NCBI RefSeq assembly: GCF_900109115.1
Contig: NZ_FNYV01000008.1
Coordinates: 186,001-250,000 of the forward strand
Source: Micromonospora phaseoli
GTDB lineage: Bacteria; Actinomycetota; Actinomycetes; Mycobacteriales; Micromonosporaceae
Length of the DNA: 64,000 nucleotides
Direction: 5' to 3'
Below are positions 1 through 7,745 of this stretch, one piece after another; the first letter of the stretch is position 1, and each line of letters starts with the position of its first letter. The notes beneath the pieces were generated by a model. That model searched no databases. It saw only the letters and a program-made list of their open reading frames with translations, and was not told where the DNA came from. Position numbers and translations under genes: made by a program.

Positions 1-949
1 CCTCGGTGACGCCGTAGCCCAGCCTGCGCCACAGGTCGGCGTTGACCTGCTCGTGCGCGCCGAAGGGCGCGAGCAGCACGATCGGCGTGGCCGACCAGAG
101 CGAATCGATCAGTGTGCCCCCGCCGGTCTTGCAGAGCATCGCGACGCTTTGTCGGGCGAGATCGAACGAGTCATGGTACGACCTGCCCCTTCGGTACTCG
201 ACCGTCCCGTCGGGCCCGACCTCCCCGAACGGTGGGAACCCGTCGTCCTGCCAGGCCTCCCAGGTCGGGTCGATCATGAACGTCCGACAGCCGGCTGGCA
301 GGCCGGCCACATCGGCCGGGTCGTGCGCCACCACGTCGACCAGCAGCCCCGCCTGGGCGAATTCCGCCGCATGAGTCCGGTACGTACCCAACCCCCAGCC
401 GCCGCCGTGCGCCAACAGGCGGGGTTCCCGTCGCTGCCACGGCACCGGCTGCTCGTCCGTGACGCGGATACTCGTCGGCGCGGTGCCCCGCTCTGCGTCG
501 AACATCCACACATGGCGGTAGCGCTCCGTCCGCGCCCGGAACAGGTTGAAGGACGCGGTCGATGCGGCGTCGAGGTGACAGACGTCGACCCGGGGAGCCC
601 GAGCCGTCGATGCCTCGTACCGTTCGACGACCGGCACCCAGAAACCGGAGAAGATCACGAGGTGATCCACGTCCACGGCCCGCCAGCGGCGCAGCAGCTC
701 ACCGACCGCGGCTTCGTCCAGCGCCGGCAGTTGGTCGCGCACCATCCGCTGGGCGGCCACCGCGAGCTTGAAGTTGCTTCTGAAGGTCACCTTGGCAGCC
801 CTCAGCTTGTCAAGTTCGTCGGGTCGCAGCAGGCGCTCGAACACCTCGACGTGTACATCGATCCCGAGGGTCCGCAACCGGCCGGCCAGGATGAGGGCCG
901 GCACGTGGGTGCCGAGCGTCGCGCCCGACGTGAGCAGGACGACTGTCAT
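1..949 (-). CDS. Glycosyltransferase, cytosylglucuronic acid synthase-like (3' end outside window)
   Basis: Reading leftward from ATG at 949 gives an open frame to the window edge (about 316 residues), so the C-terminus is missing. A GGAG motif precedes the start, and the gene lies 14 bp after the ATP-grasp stop, so it is the fourth gene of the operon. The N-terminus (MTVVLLTSGATLGTHVPALI) has the Rossmann start of GT-B enzymes. HGGGWGLGTYR lies mid-protein, and the late TGGGTLIDSLWSATP and FGAHEQVNA motifs match the nucleotide-sugar-binding region of MurG/UGT-like transferases. From memory the whole pattern resembles the family annotated as cytosylglucuronic acid (CGA) synthase-related, which in blasticidin-type pathways joins UDP-glucuronate to a nucleobase. 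The sugar donor and acceptor here are unknown. A soluble cytoplasmic enzyme is expected, with no signal peptide or membrane segment. Confidence 0.82.
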   Translation of the reverse strand, partial: MTVVLLTSGATLGTHVPALILAGRLRTLGIDVHVEVFERLLRPDELDKLRAAKVTFRSNFKLAVAAQRMVRDQLPALDEAAVGELLRRWRAVDVDHLVIFSGFWVPVVERYEASTARAPRVDVCHLDAASTASFNLFRARTERYRHVWMFDAERGTAPTSIRVTDEQPVPWQRREPRLLAHGGGWGLGTYRTHAAEFAQAGLLVDVVAHDPADVAGLPAGCRTFMIDPTWEAWQDDGFPPFGEVGPDGTVEYRRGRSYHDSFDLARQSVAMLCKTGGGTLIDSLWSATPIVLLAPFGAHEQVNADLWRRLGYGVTE

Positions 950-963
950 CGATGCTCCGATCG

Positions 964-2241
964 TCAGGAGTCAGGCGACGAGACTCGAATCGGTCTCGTC
1001 GCGGAGAGCAGGTCGCCCACCTTCGCCTCGAGGGCGGCCCGCCCTGCGCCCGGTGACGCGAACACAGCGAAGAAGAGCCGCCCCCGGGGCGGGGTGAGCG
1101 TCCCCGACGCGAGCGGGAGCACCCCGGGACGGTCACCTCGGAACAGCAGATCTGCCTCGTCGAGCGCGGACAGCAGCCTGCCCAACGCGTCGCCGGCGAC
1201 CACTGGCGTCGTCCGGCAACGCAACCAGCAGCTCAGGCCGACGGCCCCGGCCCGCTGATCGAGCTGCAGGTTGAACAGACCCATCGATCGCCGGGCGTTG
1301 ACCTCCAGCACCGACACAACCGTGCCGTCGCGCAGCCACAACCCGTCCACGCAGACGGGACCGGTGTAGCCCTCTGCTGCCAGGGCCGCTCCGACCTGTG
1401 CGATCACCTCCCGGTGAGCAGGGGTGTCGAGGCTTGCGTGCTGCTCCGGCGAAAGCGGGCCGGAGCCCCGGTACGCGAACTCGGCGTTGTCGACGTGCCG
1501 CATACCCCGCCACCGGACGATGGCACCCGGACCGACCTCGATGTGGGTGGAGAAGCTGAGCGCCTCGTCGAAGAGAGGTTGCACCAACAGTTCCACCCTG
1601 GCCCCGCGTCCGGCCTGCCGCTCGAGGTGCCGAACGACGGTGTCCAGCATCCGAGGCGAGGTGACCCGCAGTGCGCCCAGGCCCGCCACTCCGTACGGGT
1701 CCTTGAGCACGACGTCGCCGTCCGCGTCCTCCACCAGCCGCCGTACCTGCCGGGGCGTGCTGGCGAGGACGGCAGCGCCGGGCAGGCCGGCGCCACGAAC
1801 CAGGTCGTTGGACCAGACCTTGGAGTTGACGCGCGCGGTCACCTCGGCGGTGGGGAGGGTGGCAACGAGTCCGAGTCGTTGGACGGCCGCGGAGGTTTCC
1901 GGCCGGACGGAGTACACCGCCGCGGCCCAGCCGCGCACCTGCGGTAACCCCACGTCGCCGAGCGTGGCCAGGCGCTCTTCCACCGTGGCGTCCTCCGGGC
2001 CCGGCACAGCCACGATTCGCGGCGCGATGCCGGCGGCTGCCAGTACCTCGACCAGGCCGTCGTCCATCGGCTCGGCGGTCAACAGCAGGTCACCCGGGGC
2101 ACAGCCGACCGCCAGGAGCTGGTCCAGGCAGCGGTTACCCCGGTTGCCGCCGACCGCCGGGCTGGCGGGCAACCGCGCGAGATCCGCGGGCCGCCACGCC
2201 GCCTCGGCGTCGAACGAGCCGAAGTGGACCGTTGCGGTCAC
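964..2241 (-). CDS. ATP-grasp domain ligase
   Basis: About 425 residues from GTG 2241, chosen because GGAG sits 5 nt upstream; an ATG at 2271 would overlap the ACP gene and has no Shine-Dalgarno. The middle third carries the ATP-grasp nucleotide-binding elements (VVLKDPYGVAGLGALRV, then ELLVQPLF) and the C-terminal part the Mg-binding SVLEVNARRSMG loop. ATP-grasp enzymes activate a carboxylate as acyl phosphate and couple it to an amine or thiol. Next to a free acyl carrier protein the likely role is loading an amino or other acid onto the carrier, as the BtrJ ligase does for the BtrI carrier in butirosin biosynthesis; this is inference. It could instead be an amide ligase acting on the released product. 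Confidence 0.85.
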   Translation of the reverse strand: MTATVHFGSFDAEAAWRPADLARLPASPAVGGNRGNRCLDQLLAVGCAPGDLLLTAEPMDDGLVEVLAAAGIAPRIVAVPGPEDATVEERLATLGDVGLPQVRGWAAAVYSVRPETSAAVQRLGLVATLPTAEVTARVNSKVWSNDLVRGAGLPGAAVLASTPRQVRRLVEDADGDVVLKDPYGVAGLGALRVTSPRMLDTVVRHLERQAGRGARVELLVQPLFDEALSFSTHIEVGPGAIVRWRGMRHVDNAEFAYRGSGPLSPEQHASLDTPAHREVIAQVGAALAAEGYTGPVCVDGLWLRDGTVVSVLEVNARRSMGLFNLQLDQRAGAVGLSCWLRCRTTPVVAGDALGRLLSALDEADLLFRGDRPGVLPLASGTLTPPRGRLFFAVFASPGAGRAALEAKVGDLLSATRPIRVSSPDS

Positions 2242-2260
2242 CGGAGCTCCGCGGCTCTCC

Positions 2261-2512
2261 TCACTGACCATCGGGGTCGAGAGCGAAGTGGCAGAATGCC
2301 TTCACCGACTCGAGATGAACGGCGTCCAACGACTCGAAGTCGATCTCGACGTCGAACTCCTCCTCGACGGCGAGCAGGAAAGTGATCATGTGCAACGAGT
2401 CGATGCCGATGTCCATCAACAGGTTGGTGTCCGCCGTTGTCTCGTGAGCGAGCGATGGCTCCTCCAGCACCCGCGCGAGCAGGGCCGCCATCCGGGTGAT
2501 CACCTCGTCCAC
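2261..2512 (-). CDS. Acyl carrier protein
   Basis: An 83-residue free-standing carrier protein starting at GTG 2512, with GGGGAG 7 nt upstream; the start lies 4 bp past the stop of the radical SAM gene. The phosphopantetheine attachment site is the DSL motif (GIDSLHM) with Ser39, and the helix II region is acidic, as usual for ACPs. The protein should need activation by a phosphopantetheinyl transferase, and none is encoded in this window. Its position between a radical SAM enzyme and an ATP-grasp ligase implies a carrier-tethered intermediate. No ketosynthase or condensation domain accompanies it in the visible part, so it does not look like a fatty-acid, polyketide or NRPS carrier. Confidence 0.93.
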   Translation of the reverse strand: MDEVITRMAALLARVLEEPSLAHETTADTNLLMDIGIDSLHMITFLLAVEEEFDVEIDFESLDAVHLESVKAFCHFALDPDGQ

Positions 2513-2516
2513 GCGT

Positions 2517-3695
2517 TCACTCCCCGCTCAGGTAGAGAAGGATGCACTTCGAACACACCGGCATGAGGCCGTTTTCTCGCAGCACGCTCCGGACCTGGGT
2601 GAACCGCTCGCTCTGCCAGATGTCCTGCATGGACTGCTCACCGAGATCACCGATGACGAACTCCGGAAAGAACTTGCATGAGCTGACCCGGCCATCGGCG
2701 TGGATCTCGATGCGATTGGACACCGCGAGACAGCGACTACGCCGCTGGGCCGGACGTGACGTGCCGCGGATGAAGTCGTCGATCTCGTCCTCTTCGACCT
2801 GCGGCTGGTAACGCACCCGCAGATCCCACACCCGGCCCGCCAGTCGCGCCATCGATTCCTTCAGTACCGGTAGGCACCTGTCGGGCAGCGCGTAGGTGTA
2901 CGAGTGCCACGTCGGCTTGTCGCCCGGCTCCGGCGGGTTCAGCCAGGAGAACGACTCCGCATAGAGCCGATCCATCGCCGACGCCGTCTCGGGGCTGATG
3001 TACCAGGGCAGCAGCCAATAGACCGAGTTGAAACCGGTCTGCTCAGCCCACTCGGTGAACTCGTACATGCGGCCCACCATGTCCTCGCTGACCATGCACG
3101 CGACGGACAGCTCGCCCTGGAACTCGCCGCGACGCTGAAGTTCGAGCATCGCCTCGACGTTCTTGAGCGTGCGCCGGAACGATCCCTTGCCCCGCAGGGC
3201 CTCGTGCTCCGGCTCGAAGCCATCGAGACTGACCAGCAAGTTGAGCCGCGGCCCGATGGCGAGCAGGTGCTCAGCGTTGCGTTCCATCAGCAGGCCGTTC
3301 GTGCACATGTTGACGACCCTTGGCACGGCGCCGAGCAACTTGGCGATCTCGCCGAACCGAGAGTGCATCAGGGGCTCACCGCCCCAGAGGAAGACCTTCG
3401 CCGCGTCGGGCGCGGTCGTCTCCAGCACGTCCCGGACGATGTCGAGGTCGAGCTCGGAGCGCTTGCGCTTACTGTCGTAGTTGTGGAAGAACCCCTGCTC
3501 GTTCCACTGAAAGCAGTGGTTGCACCGCAGATTGCACCGGTAGGTCAGCTGCATGCTGACCTCTTGCGGGAGGGTGGTGGCGTAGAGCGGATCGACCGCC
3601 AGGTTGCGGCGCGTCGCTGACCTGATCGCCACCGTCCGGCGAAGGTCGTGCAGCTCCCCCGGCGTGAAGACTTTTTTGGTGCGTGGGTAGGACAT
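2517..3695 (-). CDS. Radical SAM/SPASM domain enzyme
   Basis: 392 residues from ATG 3695, which has GGGGAG 5-6 nt upstream; a GTG 24 bases further out lacks this signal. The radical SAM cluster is Cys54-x3-Cys58-x2-Cys61 (CNLRCNHC), followed by the SAM-binding WGGEP at about 104-108. The C-terminal 80 residues form a SPASM-type auxiliary cluster region: a Cys near RCLAV, a Cys in VSSCKFF, and a terminal CSKC. Members of this superfamily use SAM and an auxiliary [4Fe-4S] cluster to oxidise, epimerise or crosslink peptides, amino acids or sugars. As the first gene of the operon with an ACP directly downstream, it may act on a carrier-bound or glycosylated substrate. No ribosomal precursor peptide was seen beside it. 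Confidence 0.9.
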   Translation of the reverse strand: MSYPRTKKVFTPGELHDLRRTVAIRSATRRNLAVDPLYATTLPQEVSMQLTYRCNLRCNHCFQWNEQGFFHNYDSKRKRSELDLDIVRDVLETTAPDAAKVFLWGGEPLMHSRFGEIAKLLGAVPRVVNMCTNGLLMERNAEHLLAIGPRLNLLVSLDGFEPEHEALRGKGSFRRTLKNVEAMLELQRRGEFQGELSVACMVSEDMVGRMYEFTEWAEQTGFNSVYWLLPWYISPETASAMDRLYAESFSWLNPPEPGDKPTWHSYTYALPDRCLPVLKESMARLAGRVWDLRVRYQPQVEEDEIDDFIRGTSRPAQRRSRCLAVSNRIEIHADGRVSSCKFFPEFVIGDLGEQSMQDIWQSERFTQVRSVLRENGLMPVCSKCILLYLSGE

Positions 3696-4157
3696 TCGGG
3701 CTCCCCGCTTGTCTGTCACGAAACGATCGCTCTCGCTCCAGGCAGGAGCCGTCGCTTCGCCAGATTCGTGATCGGATCCGGGACCGCACGCATCCCTACA
3801 TGCGCGCAGGCCCCGATACCACGCAGAGCCGGTGGCAGCCGTCCGACGCCGATGTGAGTGTCCTGCTCACGCTGCCACGGGTCAGTGAAAAGAGTGACAC
3901 ACGAGATCGTCGCCGTAAACCCCATCGATCGGCTTACGTATATCGCCAGCCGTCCAGTCGTGCTGCCGGCGTGGCGGGCCCGGCGCGCCAGCGGGTACTG
4001 CGTCGGGGCGGTTCGATCGACTGTCTTGGATGGACGAACTCGGGCCGTCAAGATTTCTTTCGCACAGCAGTCTGCTACGCGGTAGCATCCACGCACGGTC
4101 CGTTGTAGGCCGTTGCCCTAGCCCCCGGCATGAGTCGCGTCATGCCGAGGTGAGGCT
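3696..4157. other. Divergent intergenic region, comparatively AT-rich
   Basis: About 460 bases between the start of the radical SAM operon (minus) and the STAS gene (plus). Short open frames here have no recognisable homology or good start signals. The stretch around 3890-4060 is more AT-rich than its surroundings and probably holds divergent promoters. The only clear structure is the inverted repeat at 4127-4146. Confidence 0.5.
4127..4146. repeat. Inverted repeat upstream of the STAS gene
   Basis: GGCATGA, six bases (gtcgcg), then TCATGCC: a perfect 7-bp inverted repeat ending 11 bases before the ATG at 4158. It could be an operator or a small RNA hairpin just ahead of the ribosome-binding site (GAGGTGAGG). 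Confidence 0.4.
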
Positions 4158-4574
4158 ATGGATCAGCGATCCGGTGATAATTTCTCCATCACGCTGCTGG
4201 CCGCACCAGGGGCAACCACGGCCCTGGTGTGCCTCGCGGGTGAGATCGACCTGACGGCCAACTCGGCGTTGGCGGACGTGGTCGACCGCCTGTCCACCAT
4301 CGCACCGACCGAGGTCGTCGTCGACGTTGCTGAAGTCACCTTCGCCTGTTCCACCCTGCCCAACTTCCTTGCCCGAATGCACCTCAATCTTCCAAACCGC
4401 TCCGCGCTGGTCGTGTGCCGTCCTACCACCAACGTCCAGCGGCTGCTGGATCTCACAGACATGGGCCAGATCGTGACGCTGCGTGACGATCTGCCAACGT
4501 CTGGTTCCTGGGCACCACGCCGCACCTCACCCGCAACCACGGCCGCCCATGAGCCGTTGCTCGGCGGTCGATGA
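4158..4574 (+). CDS. STAS domain protein (anti-sigma factor antagonist type)
   Basis: 138 residues starting after a GAGGTGAGG Shine-Dalgarno. Residues about 10-110 form one STAS domain: VCLAGEIDLTANSAL, VVVDVAEVTFACSTLPNFL, then the LLDLTDMGQIVTL end. The place of the regulatory phosphoserine in SpoIIAA/RsbV proteins is occupied by the CST segment, so partner switching with an anti-sigma kinase is plausible but unproven. No anti-sigma kinase or sigma factor lies beside it; orphan STAS proteins are common in actinomycetes. The final 25 residues are low-complexity and probably disordered. Confidence 0.8.
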   Translation: MDQRSGDNFSITLLAAPGATTALVCLAGEIDLTANSALADVVDRLSTIAPTEVVVDVAEVTFACSTLPNFLARMHLNLPNRSALVVCRPTTNVQRLLDLTDMGQIVTLRDDLPTSGSWAPRRTSPATTAAHEPLLGGR

Positions 4575-4781
4575 TCACTTCGCAGAATCCGGCCGGGGTT
4601 GGGGCGCACCGCCTCCGGTCTCATCGGCTGACCTCACCTCTCTGCAGCACCCTTCTCACTGCCGGAGCCCCGGCCGGACGGTGGCCTACGGCAGTGTGTG
4701 TGGGCACTGTCGAGCTGAACCGTTGGTGCTATCACGCAGGGCTGGCCGACCAGCAAACGACGGCGGTCACCGCGCAACGGC

Positions 4782-4787
4782 TAGCCT
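4782..4787 (+). promoter_or_regulatory. -10 hexamer TAGCCT, leaderless start
   Basis: TAGCCT ends 6 nt before the ATG at 4794, and no Shine-Dalgarno is present between them. Confidence 0.45.
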
Positions 4788-4793
4788 GCCGTC

Positions 4794-5408
4794 ATGGCGA
4801 GTACCGAACTGGATGAGCTGATCGTCGCGGACGCCGAGGCGCTACGCGCGTGGTTGTCGGTCAACCACGCCACGTCGCCCGGTGTCTGGCTTGCCCTGAC
4901 CAAGAAGGGCGGCACAGTCACCACACTGACCTGGCAGCAGGCGGTTGACGAGGCCCTGTGCTTCGGCTGGATCGACGGGCAGGCCCGTAAGCGCGATCAG
5001 GAGACCTCCTGGATCCGGTTCACCCCGCGCCGGCCCCGCAGCTCATGGTCACAGCGCAATGTAGCCCACGTGGCCCGGCTGGAGGCCCAGGAGCGAATGC
5101 TGCCCCCGGGCCGCGCCGCAGTAGAAGCCGCGAAGGCGGACGGCAGGTGGGCGGCCGCCTACGCCCCGCCCTCGGAAGCCGAGGTGCCGGCCGACCTCCT
5201 CGCCGCGATCGCCGCCGACCCCGCCGCCCAGGCCATGTTCGACGTACTCACCAAGACCAACCGCTTCGCTCTCATCCACCGCGTCAATGCCGTCAAACGG
5301 GCGCAGACCCGGGAGCGGAAGATCAGCGAATTCGTCGCCATGCTCGCCCGTCACGAGACGATCTACCCGCAGAAGGCGGAGCCTCCGAACCCGCGGCCAA
5401 CCCCATGA
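4794..5408 (+). CDS. YdeI/OmpD-associated family protein
   Basis: 204 residues. The N-terminal half has the family signature LRAWLSVNHATSPGVWLAL and VDEALCFGWIDGQ, then the basic SWIRFTPRRPRSSWSQRN segment. The C-terminal half has the helical region ending in RVNAVKRAQTRERKISEFVAML. These cytoplasmic proteins of about 190-200 residues are linked by name to bacteriocin protection or stress, but no biochemical function is established. The gene stands alone and is probably transcribed without a leader from TAGCCT 6 nt upstream. Confidence 0.85.
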   Translation: MASTELDELIVADAEALRAWLSVNHATSPGVWLALTKKGGTVTTLTWQQAVDEALCFGWIDGQARKRDQETSWIRFTPRRPRSSWSQRNVAHVARLEAQERMLPPGRAAVEAAKADGRWAAAYAPPSEAEVPADLLAAIAADPAAQAMFDVLTKTNRFALIHRVNAVKRAQTRERKISEFVAMLARHETIYPQKAEPPNPRPTP

Positions 5409-5423
5409 CGTCACCGGCGACGA

Positions 5424-6161
5424 GTGCTGCCGAAGCCCGAACGCACCGCGTTGGTGAGCGGCTGGAATGGCCGCGCGGCCGGCCGCGGCCGGCGCGTAGG
5501 TGATCATGCCCGTACGCAATCCACGTTAGGGCGGGGCCGCGATCGCCACGATCCGATAGTCCGCACCCGGCGCGAAGGTCTGACTACGCAGCCTCGACCT
5601 TTCCTCGCTGGAGTCGGTAACGGCCCTGGGCGACGCCCTGCGGGATGAGGGCCGCCCGATCCACATCCTGATCAACAACGCGAGCGTGATGAGGCCGCCG
5701 CACCGGCAGACCACGGCCGACGGATTCGACATGCGTGCCTACCGCCAGTCGAAGATCGCATTCGGGCTGTTCGGCCTCGAACTGGACCGCCGCAGCAGGG
5801 CGCACGGTTGGGGCGTCACCAGCAACCTCGCCCACCCAGGAGTGGCCCCCACCAGCCTCCTCGCCGCCGACCGGATCTCGGCCGCAGCCAGGACACTCCC
5901 CAGTTCCGCCTGATCCGGGCCATGTCCGCACGCGGCATCCTGCTGGGCACCGTCGAGACGGCGAAGCTGCCCGCGCTCCTGGCCGCGACCGGCCCCCACG
6001 CCAAGCCTGGCCTGCTCTACGGACCCAGCGGCCCCGGCAACCTCGGGGGTCCACCCGCCGAACAGCGGATGTACCCGCCACTGCGCAGCGCGGAGGAGGC
6101 CGCCCGCATCTGGCAGGTCTCCGAAGAGCTCACCGGGACCGCATTCGTCGCGGCCACATGA
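5424..6161 (+). pseudogene. Decayed short-chain dehydrogenase/reductase
   Basis: Translating across frames recovers an SDR in order: RTALVSGWNG (degraded cofactor-binding start), VIMPVRNP, IATIR, LRSLDLSSLESV, HILINNASVM, then AYRQSKIAFGLFGLELDRR, and after another frame change ARGILLGTVETAKLPALLA and LYGPSGPGNLGG. In frame 1 stop codons interrupt the part before 5584. About 50 residues, including the catalytic Ser region, are missing between the ADGFD and MRAYRQSK segments near 5730. A frameshift near 5910 moves the C-terminus to frame 3. The Tyr-x3-Lys motif (YRQSK) survives. This is a clear non-functional relic of an NAD(P)-dependent oxidoreductase. Confidence 0.85.
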
Positions 6162-6318
6162 GCACCCTCACCGCTCGCACGTCGAAGCCCGCGCGGCCGT
6201 GCCGGCGTCGGTCAGCGGTCGACGGCGGCCATCTTTCTCCTCGAAGCGATTATCGGCCATGAGCGGTGGCCACCGCCGTTGATCGGGCCGTCGGCCGAAA
6301 GTCCCCGCCCGGACTCCG

Positions 6319-6324
6319 TAGCCT
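6319..6324 (+). promoter_or_regulatory. -10 hexamer TAGCCT, leaderless start
   Basis: TAGCCT ends 7 nt before the GTG at 6332 and supports that codon as start over upstream in-frame codons. Confidence 0.4.
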
Positions 6325-6331
6325 TGTGCTG

Positions 6332-7561
6332 GTGACATCTGTGCGGGAACGGATCAGGGCGGTTCTCGCCGGGGCGGTCGACTACGAGGCGGGGCTGGAC
6401 GCGCTGACCGTCACACCGTCGGCCGAGGTCGACCCGGAGTTGGTGGCCGCCAAGGACGAGGCGTGCGCGCGGCTGTGGCGGGGCGGGTGGCAGCCGGCCG
6501 AGCTGCACCGGGTGATCGCCCGGCGGGGCCGCCCGCACCAGGCCGACCTGGTCACCGACGCGGTCGCCGCGCACCTGCGACAGTTTCCCCGGGCCACGGT
6601 CGACGGGCGGTGGCTGGCGCAGGCGGACATCCTCGGCGCGCGGGTCTGGTGGACCGGCGACGCGACGTACGTCGACGAACTCGCGGCCCGCTGGCGGCTC
6701 GACCGGGTGGCCGTACTCGATCTGGTGTTGGGCCTGCTCGCCATCCTGGCCACGCTCCCGCCGATCGAGGTGCTCGTTGCCCCGCCGGGGTCCGCCGCCG
6801 CGCCGGCCGACCGGTCGGGCGCCGTCGGGTCGTCCCGGATCGACGCCCGCCTGCTCGACCGGGTACGCGCCCTGCTCGCCAAAGCGGAGTCAACGACCTT
6901 CCCGGCCGAGGCGGAGGCGTACACCGCCAAGGCCCAGGAGCTGGTCACCCGGCACAGCCTGGACGAGGCGCTGCTGGCCGCCCGGGGCGGTGACGCGGCG
7001 CCGGTGGTGCCGTACGCGCGGCGGATCGGCGTGGACCACCCGCACGAGAAGGAGAAGGCATCCCTGCTGGACGCCGTCGCCCGGGCCAACCGCTGCCACA
7101 CGGTCTCCTCACCGGAGCTGGCGTTCAGCACCGTCTTCGGGTTCGACACCGACATCGACGCGGTCGACCTGCTCTACACCTCCCTGCTGGTGCAGGCGCA
7201 CCGGGCGATGGCCCGGGCCGAGCCGCCGGGCGGCAAGGCCGGTCGCAGCCGCCTGAAAACGTTCCGCCGATCCTTCCTGGTGGCATTCGCGGACCGGATC
7301 GACGAACGACTGGCCGGCGCGGCACAGCTCGCGCTGGCGCAGGCCACCGGTCGGGGCGAGGGGAACGGGATGACCGACCCGGCCGACCTGCTGCCGGTGC
7401 TCGCCTCCCGAGACGAGCAGATCCGCGAGACCATGCGGCGGGTCTTCCCCCACACGGTCCGGGCCCGGGCCAGCCGGGTGGACAGCCGCGAGGGCTGGGA
7501 ATCCGGCCGGCAGGCCGCTGACCGCGCCGCCCTACCGACCGACACCACACGGCACCGGTAG
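6332..7561 (+). CDS. DUF2786 domain protein
   Basis: About 409 residues from GTG 6332; longer starts at 6266 or 6326 are possible. The DUF2786 motif lies near the middle: LLDRVRALLAKAESTTFPAEAEA with AKAQELVTRHSLDEALL, a helical segment found in actinobacterial and phage-related proteins of unknown function. The N-terminal half (LWRGGWQPAELHRVIARRG) is also typical of the actinobacterial members. The C-terminal part (KTFRRSFLVAFADRIDERL) is basic and helical, so nucleic-acid binding is possible but unproven. No membrane segment. It stands between the SDR relic and adhE and is probably a single-gene unit. Confidence 0.8.
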   Translation: MTSVRERIRAVLAGAVDYEAGLDALTVTPSAEVDPELVAAKDEACARLWRGGWQPAELHRVIARRGRPHQADLVTDAVAAHLRQFPRATVDGRWLAQADILGARVWWTGDATYVDELAARWRLDRVAVLDLVLGLLAILATLPPIEVLVAPPGSAAAPADRSGAVGSSRIDARLLDRVRALLAKAESTTFPAEAEAYTAKAQELVTRHSLDEALLAARGGDAAPVVPYARRIGVDHPHEKEKASLLDAVARANRCHTVSSPELAFSTVFGFDTDIDAVDLLYTSLLVQAHRAMARAEPPGGKAGRSRLKTFRRSFLVAFADRIDERLAGAAQLALAQATGRGEGNGMTDPADLLPVLASRDEQIRETMRRVFPHTVRARASRVDSREGWESGRQAADRAALPTDTTRHR

Positions 7562-7626
7562 TCCTGCCGCCGCACGGCACGGCAGAACTAGTGAACGGAT
7601 GCCATCAGCAGTCGGTGCCGCCCCGC

Positions 7627-7642
7627 TTGGGACCAAGGTCCT
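7627..7642 (+). promoter_or_regulatory. DosR/DevR-like palindrome upstream of adhE
   Basis: TTGGGACCAAGGTCCT at 7627-7642 contains the perfect inverted repeat GGACC-AA-GGTCC, about 105 bases ahead of the adhE start. It resembles the hypoxia regulator DosR consensus (TTSGGGACTWWAGTCCCSAA) known from mycobacteria. No dosR/dosS pair is in the window, so the regulator is inferred only from the site and the anaerobic function of the gene. Confidence 0.5.
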
Positions 7643-7745
7643 GTCGGTTCGGGTCGTTGCGATCAGGTACGACGACGCCCGAGTAACGAGAGTGGACAGT
7701 GGGCGAACAGTACAGCAGCCGGCTCCCGACCAGAAGGATGCTGCC

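Noticed and set aside
53-1258. Plus-strand open frame of 401 codons
   Set aside because: It is antisense to the glycosyltransferase and ATP-grasp genes, and its Arg/Pro-rich sequence has no family features.
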